From the NCBI RefSeq assembly GCF_009760925.1, contig NZ_VRLV01000006.1, positions 62,001-126,000 on the forward strand: DNA of 64,000 nt. The letters are read 5' to 3'. Of the stretch, positions 19,852 through 26,566 are shown piece after piece. Positions within the stretch are counted from its first letter, which is position 1. Every line of letters starts with the position of its first letter. The position numbers and the translations under genes were made by a program. This DNA comes from Nonomuraea typhae (GTDB lineage: Bacteria > Actinomycetota > Actinomycetes > Streptosporangiales > Streptosporangiaceae). Below the pieces are notes generated by a model. That model saw only the letters and a list, made by a program, of their open reading frames with translations. It made no database searches and was not told the origin of the DNA.

Positions 19852-20138
19852 CGGGCCGCCCCCGCTCCGAGCAGGTCGGCGTGCTGCTGCGCCAGGCGGG
19901 CGCCGGAGGCCGGTTCGACGGTCGAGCCGGACAGCCCGGCCGCCCGGTCCCGGCCGTGCGTCAGCAGGTTCTCGTAGGGGATGAACAGGCGCTCGGCCCA
20001 GGCCGGATCGACGACTGCGCGCAAGGTGGCCACGTTGTGGACGAAGGTGTCGCGGGGTTCGACGAGGGTGACCTCGGCGACGCCGTCCAGGGCTTTCGCG
20101 GCGGTGACGCCGCCGTAGCCGCCGACGGATGCCATCAT
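19848..20138 (-). pseudogene. Truncated FAD/NAD(P)-disulfide oxidoreductase, N-terminal quarter only
   Basis: A 96-residue frame that starts like the AIF/NDH-type flavoproteins found beside MarR genes in actinomycetes: VGGYGGVTAAKALDG is the FAD-binding Rossmann loop, then VTLVEPRDTFVHNVATLRAV and WAERLFIPYENLL. Full-length family members run to about 370 residues; here the frame ends soon after the second strand. The strong ribosome site (TTGGAGG, 6 bases before ATG 20138) is intact, so a short peptide is likely still translated, and its stop overlaps the downstream oxidoreductase start. A 3' deletion that joined the two genes is inferred. Confidence 0.7.
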
Positions 20139-20154
20139 GGCAGACCTCCAAGTA

Positions 20155-20185
20155 GTTCAGATAATGAACAGTTTCTATCATGAAC
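20155..20185. promoter_or_regulatory. MarR-type operator repeats
   Basis: GTTCA-GATAA-TGAAC (20155-20169) is a 5+5+5 inverted repeat, and a degraded second copy, GTTTC-TATCA-TGAAC, follows at 20171-20185, 16 bases later. They lie between the divergent flavoprotein remnant and the marR gene, just downstream of the former's ribosome site on the opposite strand. Confidence 0.55.
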
Positions 20186-20230
20186 CTTGGAGGGGTGCGC
20201 AAGTGGGCTAGCCTGAGGGCCGGAGGCGAG

Positions 20231-20659
20231 ATGACGGAAATCGAGGCGGTCAGGGGCGAGGAGCTGTCCCAGGCCCTGGTGGGCTTGGCGCACCACGTGC
20301 TGCACCTGTTCAACGACATCGGACGGGGTTACGACCTCACCGCGCAGCAGACCGAGCTGGTGTGCGCGGTGATCGTCCGGGGGCGGGTGCGGATGGGCGA
20401 CCTCGGCAAGATCATGCACTTGGAGAAGTCCAACCTGAGCGGCCTGGTGGACCGGGCGGAGAAGCGGGGCCTGATCGTCCGCGCCCGTGACCCCAAGGAC
20501 CGGCGGGTGACCTGGGTCGAGCTGACCGAGGAGGGCCACTCGGTGGCGATGCGGACCCACGGCGACGTGACCGAGCGCCTCAGGAGCCTGGTCGGCGAGC
20601 TGCCCGTGGAGGACCGGCGGAGCCTGACGACGGTCGTCGAGCGGCTCACCACGGCGTGA
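20231..20659 (+). CDS. MarR family transcriptional regulator
   Basis: A 142-residue MarR protein: HHVLHLFNDIGRGYDLTAQQ in the dimer helix, winged helix with GRVRMGDLGKIMHLEKSNLS, and the wing motif ARDPKDRRVTWVELTEEG. The ATG at 20231 has GGAGG four bases upstream and a TAGCCT -10-like element at 20209-20214; the earlier in-frame ATG at 20180 lies inside the operator and is rejected. It probably represses itself and the divergent flavoprotein-remnant/LLM operon. Confidence 0.88.
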   Translation: MTEIEAVRGEELSQALVGLAHHVLHLFNDIGRGYDLTAQQTELVCAVIVRGRVRMGDLGKIMHLEKSNLSGLVDRAEKRGLIVRARDPKDRRVTWVELTEEGHSVAMRTHGDVTERLRSLVGELPVEDRRSLTTVVERLTTA

Positions 20660-20660
20660 G

Positions 20661-20680
20661 ATATAACAGCACTGTTGTAT
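20661..20680. promoter_or_regulatory. Operator palindrome over the pip promoter
   Basis: ATATAACAGCACTGTTGTAT is a 20-base palindrome with one mismatch per arm. It overlaps the left part of the -10 element TATCTT (20678-20683), which lies six bases before the pip ATG. A repressor bound here would block transcription. Which regulator binds is unknown. Confidence 0.55.
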
Positions 20681-20689
20681 CTTGGTCTG

Positions 20690-21634
20690 ATGTTTCCTGA
20701 TATCGAGCCCTATGACCATGGATATCTGGACACCGGGGACGGCAACCTCATCTACTGGGAAGCCTGCGGGAACCCCGAAGGCAAGCCGGCCCTGGTCGTC
20801 CACGGCGGCCCCGGCGCAGGGTGTACGGCGGGGCAGCGCCGTACCTTCGACCCGGAGCGCCACCGCATCATCCTGTTCGACCAGCGCAACTGCGGCAGGA
20901 GCCGGCCCCACGCCGCCGACCCGGCCACCGACCTGACCGCCAACACCACCCAGCACCTGATCGCCGACATGGAACGGCTGCGCGAGCACCTCGGCGTGGA
21001 CAAGTGGCTGCTGTACGGCGGCTCGTGGGGCTCCACACTCATGCTGGCCTACGCCCAGGAACACCCGGAACGCGTGTCCGAGATGGTCATCGTGAGCGTC
21101 ACCATGACCCGCAGGTACGAGACCGACTGGCTCTACAACGGCGTCGGCCGCTTCTTCCCCGAGCAGCGGCAGCGCTTCCGCGAGGGCGTGCCGGAGGCCG
21201 GGCGCGGCGACGTGCTGGCGGCGTACGCGCGGCTCATGGCCGACCCCGATCCCGAGGTGCGGAACAAGGCGGCCATCGACTGGATGACCTGGGAGGACGC
21301 CGTCATCTCCCTGGAGGTCAACGGCAAGCCGGGCAACTACTCCAACCGGCCGCCCGACGCGCTGCTGGCCATGGCCCGCATCTGCGCGCACTACTTCTCC
21401 AACGACGCCTGGCTGGAGGAGGGCGTGCTGCTGGCGCGGGCCCACCGGCTGGCCGGGATCCCGGGCGTGCTCATCCACGGCCGCTTCGACCTCGGCTCGC
21501 CGCTGGAGAACGCCTGGGAGCTGGCGCAGGCGTGGCCGGACGCGCGGCTCGTCATCGTGGAGGACTCCGGGCACACCGGCAGCACGACCATGCGGGACGA
21601 GATCTTCGCCGCGCTGGCTGAGTTCGCCGGCTAG
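20690..21634 (+). CDS. pip: Proline iminopeptidase
   Basis: A 314-residue S33 peptidase that removes N-terminal proline from peptides. Motifs: HGGPGAG at 38-44 (oxyanion), DQRNCGRS at 64-71 (family DQRGCGRS with Gly replaced by Asn), and the nucleophile elbow GGSWGS with Ser112; GRFDLGSP carries the Asp and SGHTGS the His region. The ATG at 20690 was chosen because TATCTT lies six bases before it, indicating a leaderless mRNA, and because MFPDIEPYDHGYLDTGDG is the family start. The 3' end overlaps the convergent gene by 4 bases. Confidence 0.9.
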   Translation: MFPDIEPYDHGYLDTGDGNLIYWEACGNPEGKPALVVHGGPGAGCTAGQRRTFDPERHRIILFDQRNCGRSRPHAADPATDLTANTTQHLIADMERLREHLGVDKWLLYGGSWGSTLMLAYAQEHPERVSEMVIVSVTMTRRYETDWLYNGVGRFFPEQRQRFREGVPEAGRGDVLAAYARLMADPDPEVRNKAAIDWMTWEDAVISLEVNGKPGNYSNRPPDALLAMARICAHYFSNDAWLEEGVLLARAHRLAGIPGVLIHGRFDLGSPLENAWELAQAWPDARLVIVEDSGHTGSTTMRDEIFAALAEFAG

Positions 21635-22038
21635 CTCCTGCGCAGGGTGGCGGTGAAGGTCTCGCCGCGCAGCGCCCGCTCGACCGTCTCGATCGCCCTG
21701 GCCAGCCGTACCAGCCGCGGGCCCTCCTCGCGGTAGACGTCGAGGACCGCCTCGACGGTGTGCGGCGGCAGGTGGCCCTTGAGATCGACGGCGGCCGTGC
21801 GGTAGCCGGCCCTGGCCGCCTCGATGGCCGCGTTGACGTGATGGCCGGCCATCCTGGCCAGGGCGATGGGATGGCGGCGCAACACCTCGTGGGCCCGGTA
21901 GTCGGGTGGCACGGCATCGAGCAGCCAGGTGACCGCCGAGGTCTCCCAATCGGGAACGCTGGGCGGGCGGACCTCCACCGGCCATTCTGGCGGGACGTAC
22001 ATGCTCCCATCGTACTCACGTTCGATTGCGGCTTTCAT
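21631..22038 (-). CDS. Conserved hypothetical protein
   Basis: A 135-residue soluble protein of unknown function. It opens MKAAIEREYDGSMYVPPEWP and ends in a helical region rich in Arg, Ala and Leu (LARAIETVERALRGETF). Similar short proteins occur in related actinomycetes, as far as I recall. No catalytic motif, signal peptide or membrane segment is seen. The start at 22038 has a GGTGA 8 bases upstream; a later ATG at 22002 is possible. It is convergent with pip and overlaps it by 4 bases. Confidence 0.55.
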   Translation of the reverse strand: MKAAIEREYDGSMYVPPEWPVEVRPPSVPDWETSAVTWLLDAVPPDYRAHEVLRRHPIALARMAGHHVNAAIEAARAGYRTAAVDLKGHLPPHTVEAVLDVYREEGPRLVRLARAIETVERALRGETFTATLRRS

Positions 22039-22286
22039 GGCGACGTCACCGGGAGAGGGGGCATGGATGGCTCACGCGATGGCCTTGGTCATGTTGTCGA
22101 AGGTCTCGGCGATCCGGGAGGCGGGTTTGGCCGGCCCCTGGTGCGGAGCGTCCCGGCATCGGAGTTCTGCCCCCGCCGTTGCGGCGCCCGACGGGACCAC
22201 CCCACGGCCGGCCCTGGCACGGGGTGTGTTCCTGTCGCGGACCGCCTCATGCTCGCGCTGGCCCGGCACCGAGCCCCGCAGGACGT
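22039..22286. other. Intergenic region without a supported gene
   Basis: About 250 bases between the hypothetical gene and the gene remnant to its right. Frames exist on both strands but none has a ribosome site, a recognisable motif or a convincing codon pattern. No repeat or hairpin with a T-run was seen. Confidence 0.4.
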
Positions 22287-22537
22287 GACCTGAACTGGTC
22301 GGCAGCCACCAGCCCGTTTTCCTCAAGAAGCGTCAGGTATGCCTGAACCCCGACCCTCCAGAGCACGCGTGGACGACCCCGGCCGCTCTGGCTGAGGTCA
22401 GGCCGAAGGCGCATTTAAGGCGCCCGAGCGGAGCGGAGCACCTTGCCCTTGCGGAAGACACCGTTTCGGACACATTGCGCTGGCTGTCAGCCGAAGGCCA
22501 CCTCGACGTCCGAAGAATCGGCAAACTAGCTCCGTGA
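22287..22537 (+). pseudogene. Possible 3' remnant of a short-chain dehydrogenase/epimerase gene
   Basis: An open frame without any ATG, GTG or TTG near its beginning runs from 22289 to the TGA at 22535-22537. Its end, LALAEDTVSDTLRWLSAEGH then LDVRRIGKLAP, resembles the C-terminus of NAD-dependent epimerases and reductases (the xxETVxDTLxWL pattern). It has no Rossmann domain, so it would be a decayed tail. Its stop overlaps the GTG start of lhgO. The family call is weak. Confidence 0.3.
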
Positions 22538-23724
22538 CGGAGAAGATTGGGATCGTCGGCGCCGGCATCGTCGGCCTGGCTGTGGCCCGTGAGCTCGCCA
22601 GGACCAGAGGCGCCGAGGTGACCGTGCTCGACAAGGAGCACCAGGTGGGCGTCCACCAGACGGGTCACAACAGCGGCGTCGTCCACGCGGGCCTCTACTA
22701 CCCGCCTGGCTCGCTCAAGGCGAAGCTCTGCCGCGAGGGCGTGGCCATGCTGCGCGCCTACTGTGCCGAGCACGGCCTGCCGTACCGAGAGGTCGGCAAG
22801 CTGGTCATCGCCTCGGGCCGGCACGAGCGGCCGCGGCTGGCCGCGCTGGCCGAGCGTGCGCGGGAGAACGGCGTGCCCGGGGTCGCCGAGCTCGACGCGC
22901 TCGCGTTGCGCGAGATCGAGCCGCACGCGGTCGGTGTGGCCGCGGTCCACTCGCCGCACACCGCGATCGCCGACTTCCCCGCCGTCGCCCGCCGCCTCGC
23001 GCTCGACGTGGCCGAGCTCGGCGGTTCGGTACGGCTGGCGCACCCGGTCAGGGCGATCAGGGAACGCGGCGGCAAGGTCGAGGTGCTGGCCGCCAAGCGC
23101 GTCCTGGCCTTCGACCGGCTGGTGGTGTGCGCCGGTCTGGGCACCGACGCGGTGGCCGCCATGGCCGGCGACCCGGGCGAGGTGCGTATCGTGCCCTTCC
23201 GCGGCGAGTACTACGCGCTGGCCGGATCGGCCAAGGATCTGGTCAGGGGCCTGATCTATCCGGTGCCCGACCCGCGCTACCCGTTCCTCGGGGTGCACCT
23301 GACCCGGCACATCGACGGCGAGGTCCTGGTCGGCCCGAACGCGGTGCTGGCCCTGGCCTACGAGGGCTACACCTGGGGCCGGATCGGGAACGCCCGCCAG
23401 ATCCTCACCTGGCCGGGCACGTTGCGCATGGCCAGGAAGCACTGGCGCACCGGCGTCAAGGAGGTCTACGGCTCGCTGGTCAAGCGTGAGTTCCTGGCCG
23501 CGGCCCGCCGCTACGTCCCGGCGCTGACCGCCGCCGACCTGGAGCGCACGACTGGTGGGGTCCGTGCTCAGGCGGTCGCCCGCGACGGCTCCCTGGTCGA
23601 TGATTTCGTGATCGATGTCCGGGGAAGGCTGGTTCTGGTGCGTAATGCCCCATCTCCAGGGGCGACGTCGAGTCTGGCCATTGCACGGCATATCGCGGGA
23701 GTTGTTCCAGCACCCACCCGCTGA
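22534..23724 (+). CDS. lhgO: L-2-hydroxyglutarate oxidase/dehydrogenase
   Basis: A 396-residue FAD enzyme of the DAO superfamily that oxidises L-2-hydroxyglutarate to 2-oxoglutarate. The dinucleotide loop GIVGAGIVGLAVARELA is at 6-22; the signature HNSGVVHAGLYYPPGSLKA follows at about 49-67, and FRGEYYAL and the TGGVRAQAV region near the C-terminus complete the family pattern. Length is normal. The GTG start at 22534 gives MTEKIGIVGAG directly. No membrane segment; probably feeds electrons to the quinone pool from the membrane face. Monocistronic, with the two-component genes 17 bases downstream. Confidence 0.9.
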   Translation: MTEKIGIVGAGIVGLAVARELARTRGAEVTVLDKEHQVGVHQTGHNSGVVHAGLYYPPGSLKAKLCREGVAMLRAYCAEHGLPYREVGKLVIASGRHERPRLAALAERARENGVPGVAELDALALREIEPHAVGVAAVHSPHTAIADFPAVARRLALDVAELGGSVRLAHPVRAIRERGGKVEVLAAKRVLAFDRLVVCAGLGTDAVAAMAGDPGEVRIVPFRGEYYALAGSAKDLVRGLIYPVPDPRYPFLGVHLTRHIDGEVLVGPNAVLALAYEGYTWGRIGNARQILTWPGTLRMARKHWRTGVKEVYGSLVKREFLAAARRYVPALTAADLERTTGGVRAQAVARDGSLVDDFVIDVRGRLVLVRNAPSPGATSSLAIARHIAGVVPAPTR

Positions 23725-23741
23725 GGGCATCCTTAGGAGTG

Positions 23742-24428
23742 ATGGAATCACGCCTGCTGATCGTCGAGGACGACCCCAACATCCTCGACCTCCTCGCCGC
23801 GAGCCTGAAGTTCGCCGGCTTCGACGTCCGCACCGCCCGGAGCGGGCACGAGGCGGTGGCCGCCGTGCAACGGCACCGCCCCGACCTCGTCGTGCTCGAC
23901 GTCATGCTGCCCGACATGGATGGCTTCGACGTGGTCAAACGGCTGCGCAGCGGCGGCTCGGCCATCCCGGTCGTCTTCCTGACCGCGCGTGACGGCACCG
24001 AGGACAAGATCCACGGGCTGACCGTCGGCGGCGACGACTACGTGACCAAGCCGTTCAGCCTCGAAGAGGTGATCGCGCGCATTCACGCCGTGCTGCGCCG
24101 TACCGCCACGCAGGCGCCGCCGCCGCGGCTGACCTTCGCCGACGTCGAACTCGACGAGGAGAGCCACGAGGTCTGGCGCGGCGGGAAGCTGGTGCCGCTG
24201 TCGCCCACCGAGTTCAAGCTGCTGCACTACTTCATGACCAACGCCGGGCGCGTGCTGTCCAAGCCGCAGATCCTCGACCACGTCTGGGACTACGACTTCA
24301 GGGGCGAGGTCGGGATCGTGGAGTCGTACGTCTCCGTGCTCCGCCGCAAGATCGACCACGGCAATCCGCGTCTCATCCACACCCTGCGCGGTGTCGGATA
24401 CGTGCTCCGCCTGCCACCGGGGCCCTGA
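23742..24428 (+). CDS. OmpR/PhoB-family response regulator
   Basis: A 228-residue regulator. Receiver domain 1-120 with acidic pair E9-D10, phospho-acceptor Asp53 (VVLDVMLPD), Thr at FLTARD and Lys in YVTKPF; winged-helix DNA-binding domain from ~130 (LSPTEFKLLHYFMTNAGRVL, then VESYVSVLRRKI and IHTLRGVGYVLR). It resembles the MprA/TcrX type. The ATG at 23742 was chosen over GTG 23739, which lies within the AGGAG. The stop overlaps the kinase start by one base, so this is the kinase's cognate partner. Confidence 0.92.
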   Translation: MESRLLIVEDDPNILDLLAASLKFAGFDVRTARSGHEAVAAVQRHRPDLVVLDVMLPDMDGFDVVKRLRSGGSAIPVVFLTARDGTEDKIHGLTVGGDDYVTKPFSLEEVIARIHAVLRRTATQAPPPRLTFADVELDEESHEVWRGGKLVPLSPTEFKLLHYFMTNAGRVLSKPQILDHVWDYDFRGEVGIVESYVSVLRRKIDHGNPRLIHTLRGVGYVLRLPPGP

Positions 24429-25831
24429 TGCGCGGGCTGCCCCTGAGGATCAAGCTGATCGCCGCCGTGCTCGCCCTGCTCGGGCTCGGGCTCACCTTCA
24501 TCGGCGTCATCAGCGTCTCGGTGCTGAACCGCTACCTCATCGACCGGGTGGACGGCCAGATCGAGCTGATCACCCAGCGGGTCAGGGGAAAGCTCAGGCA
24601 CGACATGGGCAACTCCGTCCCGCGTAAGCAGCTGCTCATCGAATCCGACTCGATCGTCATCATCATGCGCCCCGACGGGAGGCCGGCGCCGCCGTACACC
24701 AACCTGCGCGAAGTGGACCTCAAGCCCAAACCCGTGCGGACGGAGGTCGTGGACGCGCCCGTCACCGTCCACGCGGTCAGCGGCGACGGCGAATGGCGGG
24801 TCAGGCGCACCGACACCCAGTGGGGCGAGGTGACGGTCGCCGTCGACCTGTCCGAGGTCGGCGACATCACCCGCCGCCTCATCCTCATCGAACTGCTCGG
24901 CGGTGGCGGCATCCTGCTCATCCTCGCCGTCGTCGGCGTCGCGCTCGTGCGCCGCAGCCTGCGCTCACTCGGCGAGATCGAGCGTACGGCCGGCGCCATC
25001 GCCGGCGGTGAGCTGGGCCGAAGGGTGCCCGACGGCGACCCGCGCACCGAGGTCGGCCGCCTGGCCACCGCGATCAACGGCATGCTCGCCCAGATCGAGT
25101 CCGCGTTCGCCGCCCGCTCCGCCTCCGAGGCCGCGGCCCGCCGCTCCGAGGACCGCATGCGGCAGTTCGTCGGCGACGCCTCCCACGAACTGCGCACCCC
25201 GCTGACCTCGATCCTCGGCTACGCCGAGTACTCCCGGCAGAATCCCGGCGCCGACCCGTCCGAGATGCTGCGCCGCGTCGAGAAGGCCGCCGGGCGGATG
25301 AGCCTGCTCGTGGACGACCTGCTGCTGCTGGCCCGCGTCGACCAGCAGCGCCCCCTGCAGATGCGGCCCGTGGACATGCTCGCCCTGGCCGCCGACGCCG
25401 TCCACGACGCCCGCATCCTCGCTCCCGACCGCAACGTGAAACTCGAGGTCGTCGGCGACGCCGCCCTCATCGTCTCCGGCGACGAGGTACGGCTGCGCCA
25501 GGTCGTGGCCAACCTCATGTCCAACGCCCTCCATCACACCGACCCCGGCACCCCGGTCACCGTACGCGTCGGCGCGGGGGCCCGCACCGCCTTCCTCGAA
25601 GTCGCCGACCAGGGCCCAGGGCTCACGCCCGAGCAGCTGGAACGCGTCTTCGAGCGCTTCTACCGAGCTGACTCCGCCCGCTCCCGGCGCACCGGCGAGG
25701 ACCGTGGCAGCGGCCTCGGCCTGGCCATCGTCCGGGCGCTCGTGGAAGCCCACGGCGGCGCCGTACGCGTCCACAGCAGACCGGGCGCCGGGGCCACCTT
25801 CCGGGTGGAACTCCCACTCGACTTGGAGTGA
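24428..25831 (+). CDS. Membrane sensor histidine kinase
   Basis: A 467-residue kinase. Membrane helices at about 11-33 and 155-175 enclose an extracellular sensor of ~120 residues; a HAMP domain follows (RSLRSLGEIERTAGAIAGGE), then the dimerisation H-box DASHELRTPLTSI with His253, and an ATPase domain with N-box NLMSNALHH, G1 DQGPGLTPEQ and GSGLGLAIV. It resembles MtrB/TcrY/MprB-type kinases. Translationally coupled to the upstream response regulator; a second regulator gene lies 42 bases downstream, so it may phosphorylate both. Confidence 0.92.
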   Translation: MRGLPLRIKLIAAVLALLGLGLTFIGVISVSVLNRYLIDRVDGQIELITQRVRGKLRHDMGNSVPRKQLLIESDSIVIIMRPDGRPAPPYTNLREVDLKPKPVRTEVVDAPVTVHAVSGDGEWRVRRTDTQWGEVTVAVDLSEVGDITRRLILIELLGGGGILLILAVVGVALVRRSLRSLGEIERTAGAIAGGELGRRVPDGDPRTEVGRLATAINGMLAQIESAFAARSASEAAARRSEDRMRQFVGDASHELRTPLTSILGYAEYSRQNPGADPSEMLRRVEKAAGRMSLLVDDLLLLARVDQQRPLQMRPVDMLALAADAVHDARILAPDRNVKLEVVGDAALIVSGDEVRLRQVVANLMSNALHHTDPGTPVTVRVGAGARTAFLEVADQGPGLTPEQLERVFERFYRADSARSRRTGEDRGSGLGLAIVRALVEAHGGAVRVHSRPGAGATFRVELPLDLE

Positions 25832-25873
25832 CCCTTCAGCTTTCCCCAAGGTTCCTCGTGCACCCTGTGCTGT

Positions 25874-26557
25874 GTGAGCAGCACACCAGAAGCGCTGATC
25901 ATGGTGGTGGACGACGAGCCCAGCATCAGGGATCTGCTCTCCGAGAGCCTGCGCTACGCCGGGTTCGAGGTGATGACCGCCGCCGACGGGAGGGAAGCCG
26001 TCGAGATGGCCGGGCGGTCCTCGCCCGACCTCGTCGTGCTCGACGTCATGCTGCCCGACCTCGACGGGTTCGAGGTGGCCAGGCGGATCTCGTCGCCCGT
26101 GCTCTTCCTGACCGCCCGGGACGCCACCGACGACAAGATCGCCGGGCTGTCCGTGGGCGACGACTACGTGACCAAGCCGTTCTCGCTGGAAGAGGTCCAG
26201 GCCCGGATCCGCGCGGTGCTTCGCCGTACCCGGGGAGAGATCACGCCGCCCAAGCGGCTGCAGGTCGGCGACCTCGAGCTGGACGAGGAGACGCGCGAGG
26301 TGTGGCGCGGCGGGCAGAGCGTGCACCTGTCGCCCACCGAGTTCAAGCTGCTGCACTACTTCATGTCCAACGCCGGGCGGGTGGTCTCCAAGGCGCAGAT
26401 TCTGGAGCACGTCTGGAGCTACGACTTCGGCGGCGAGACCGGGGTCGTCGAGTCCTATGTGTCCTACCTTCGCCGCAAAATGGATGACACCGAGCCCCGG
26501 CTCATCCACACGCTGCGCAGCGTCGGTTACGTGCTGAGGGAGCCGTCGGCCGGTTAG
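25874..26557 (+). CDS. Second OmpR-family response regulator with shortened receiver
   Basis: A 227-residue paralogue of the regulator at 23742. Phospho-acceptor Asp57 (VVLDVMLPD), LTARD and VTKPF are kept and the winged helix is nearly identical, including a ~39-base stretch of identical DNA encoding LSPTEFKLLHYFM. The receiver is 6 residues shorter: five are missing in the loop before strand beta-4 (ARRISSPVLFL against VKRLRSGGSAIPVVFL) and one Gly in SVGDDY against TVGGDDY. The frame is intact. The GTG start at 25874 is likely; an ATG at 25901 is too far into strand 1. It probably acts with the same kinase. Confidence 0.88.
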   Translation: MSSTPEALIMVVDDEPSIRDLLSESLRYAGFEVMTAADGREAVEMAGRSSPDLVVLDVMLPDLDGFEVARRISSPVLFLTARDATDDKIAGLSVGDDYVTKPFSLEEVQARIRAVLRRTRGEITPPKRLQVGDLELDEETREVWRGGQSVHLSPTEFKLLHYFMSNAGRVVSKAQILEHVWSYDFGGETGVVESYVSYLRRKMDDTEPRLIHTLRSVGYVLREPSAG

Positions 26558-26566
26558 CGTGTCCCT

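Noticed and set aside
22072..22326. 84-codon minus-strand frame in the gap before lhgO
   Set aside because: No ribosome site, low-complexity Arg/Ala/Pro composition and no motif; not supported as a gene.
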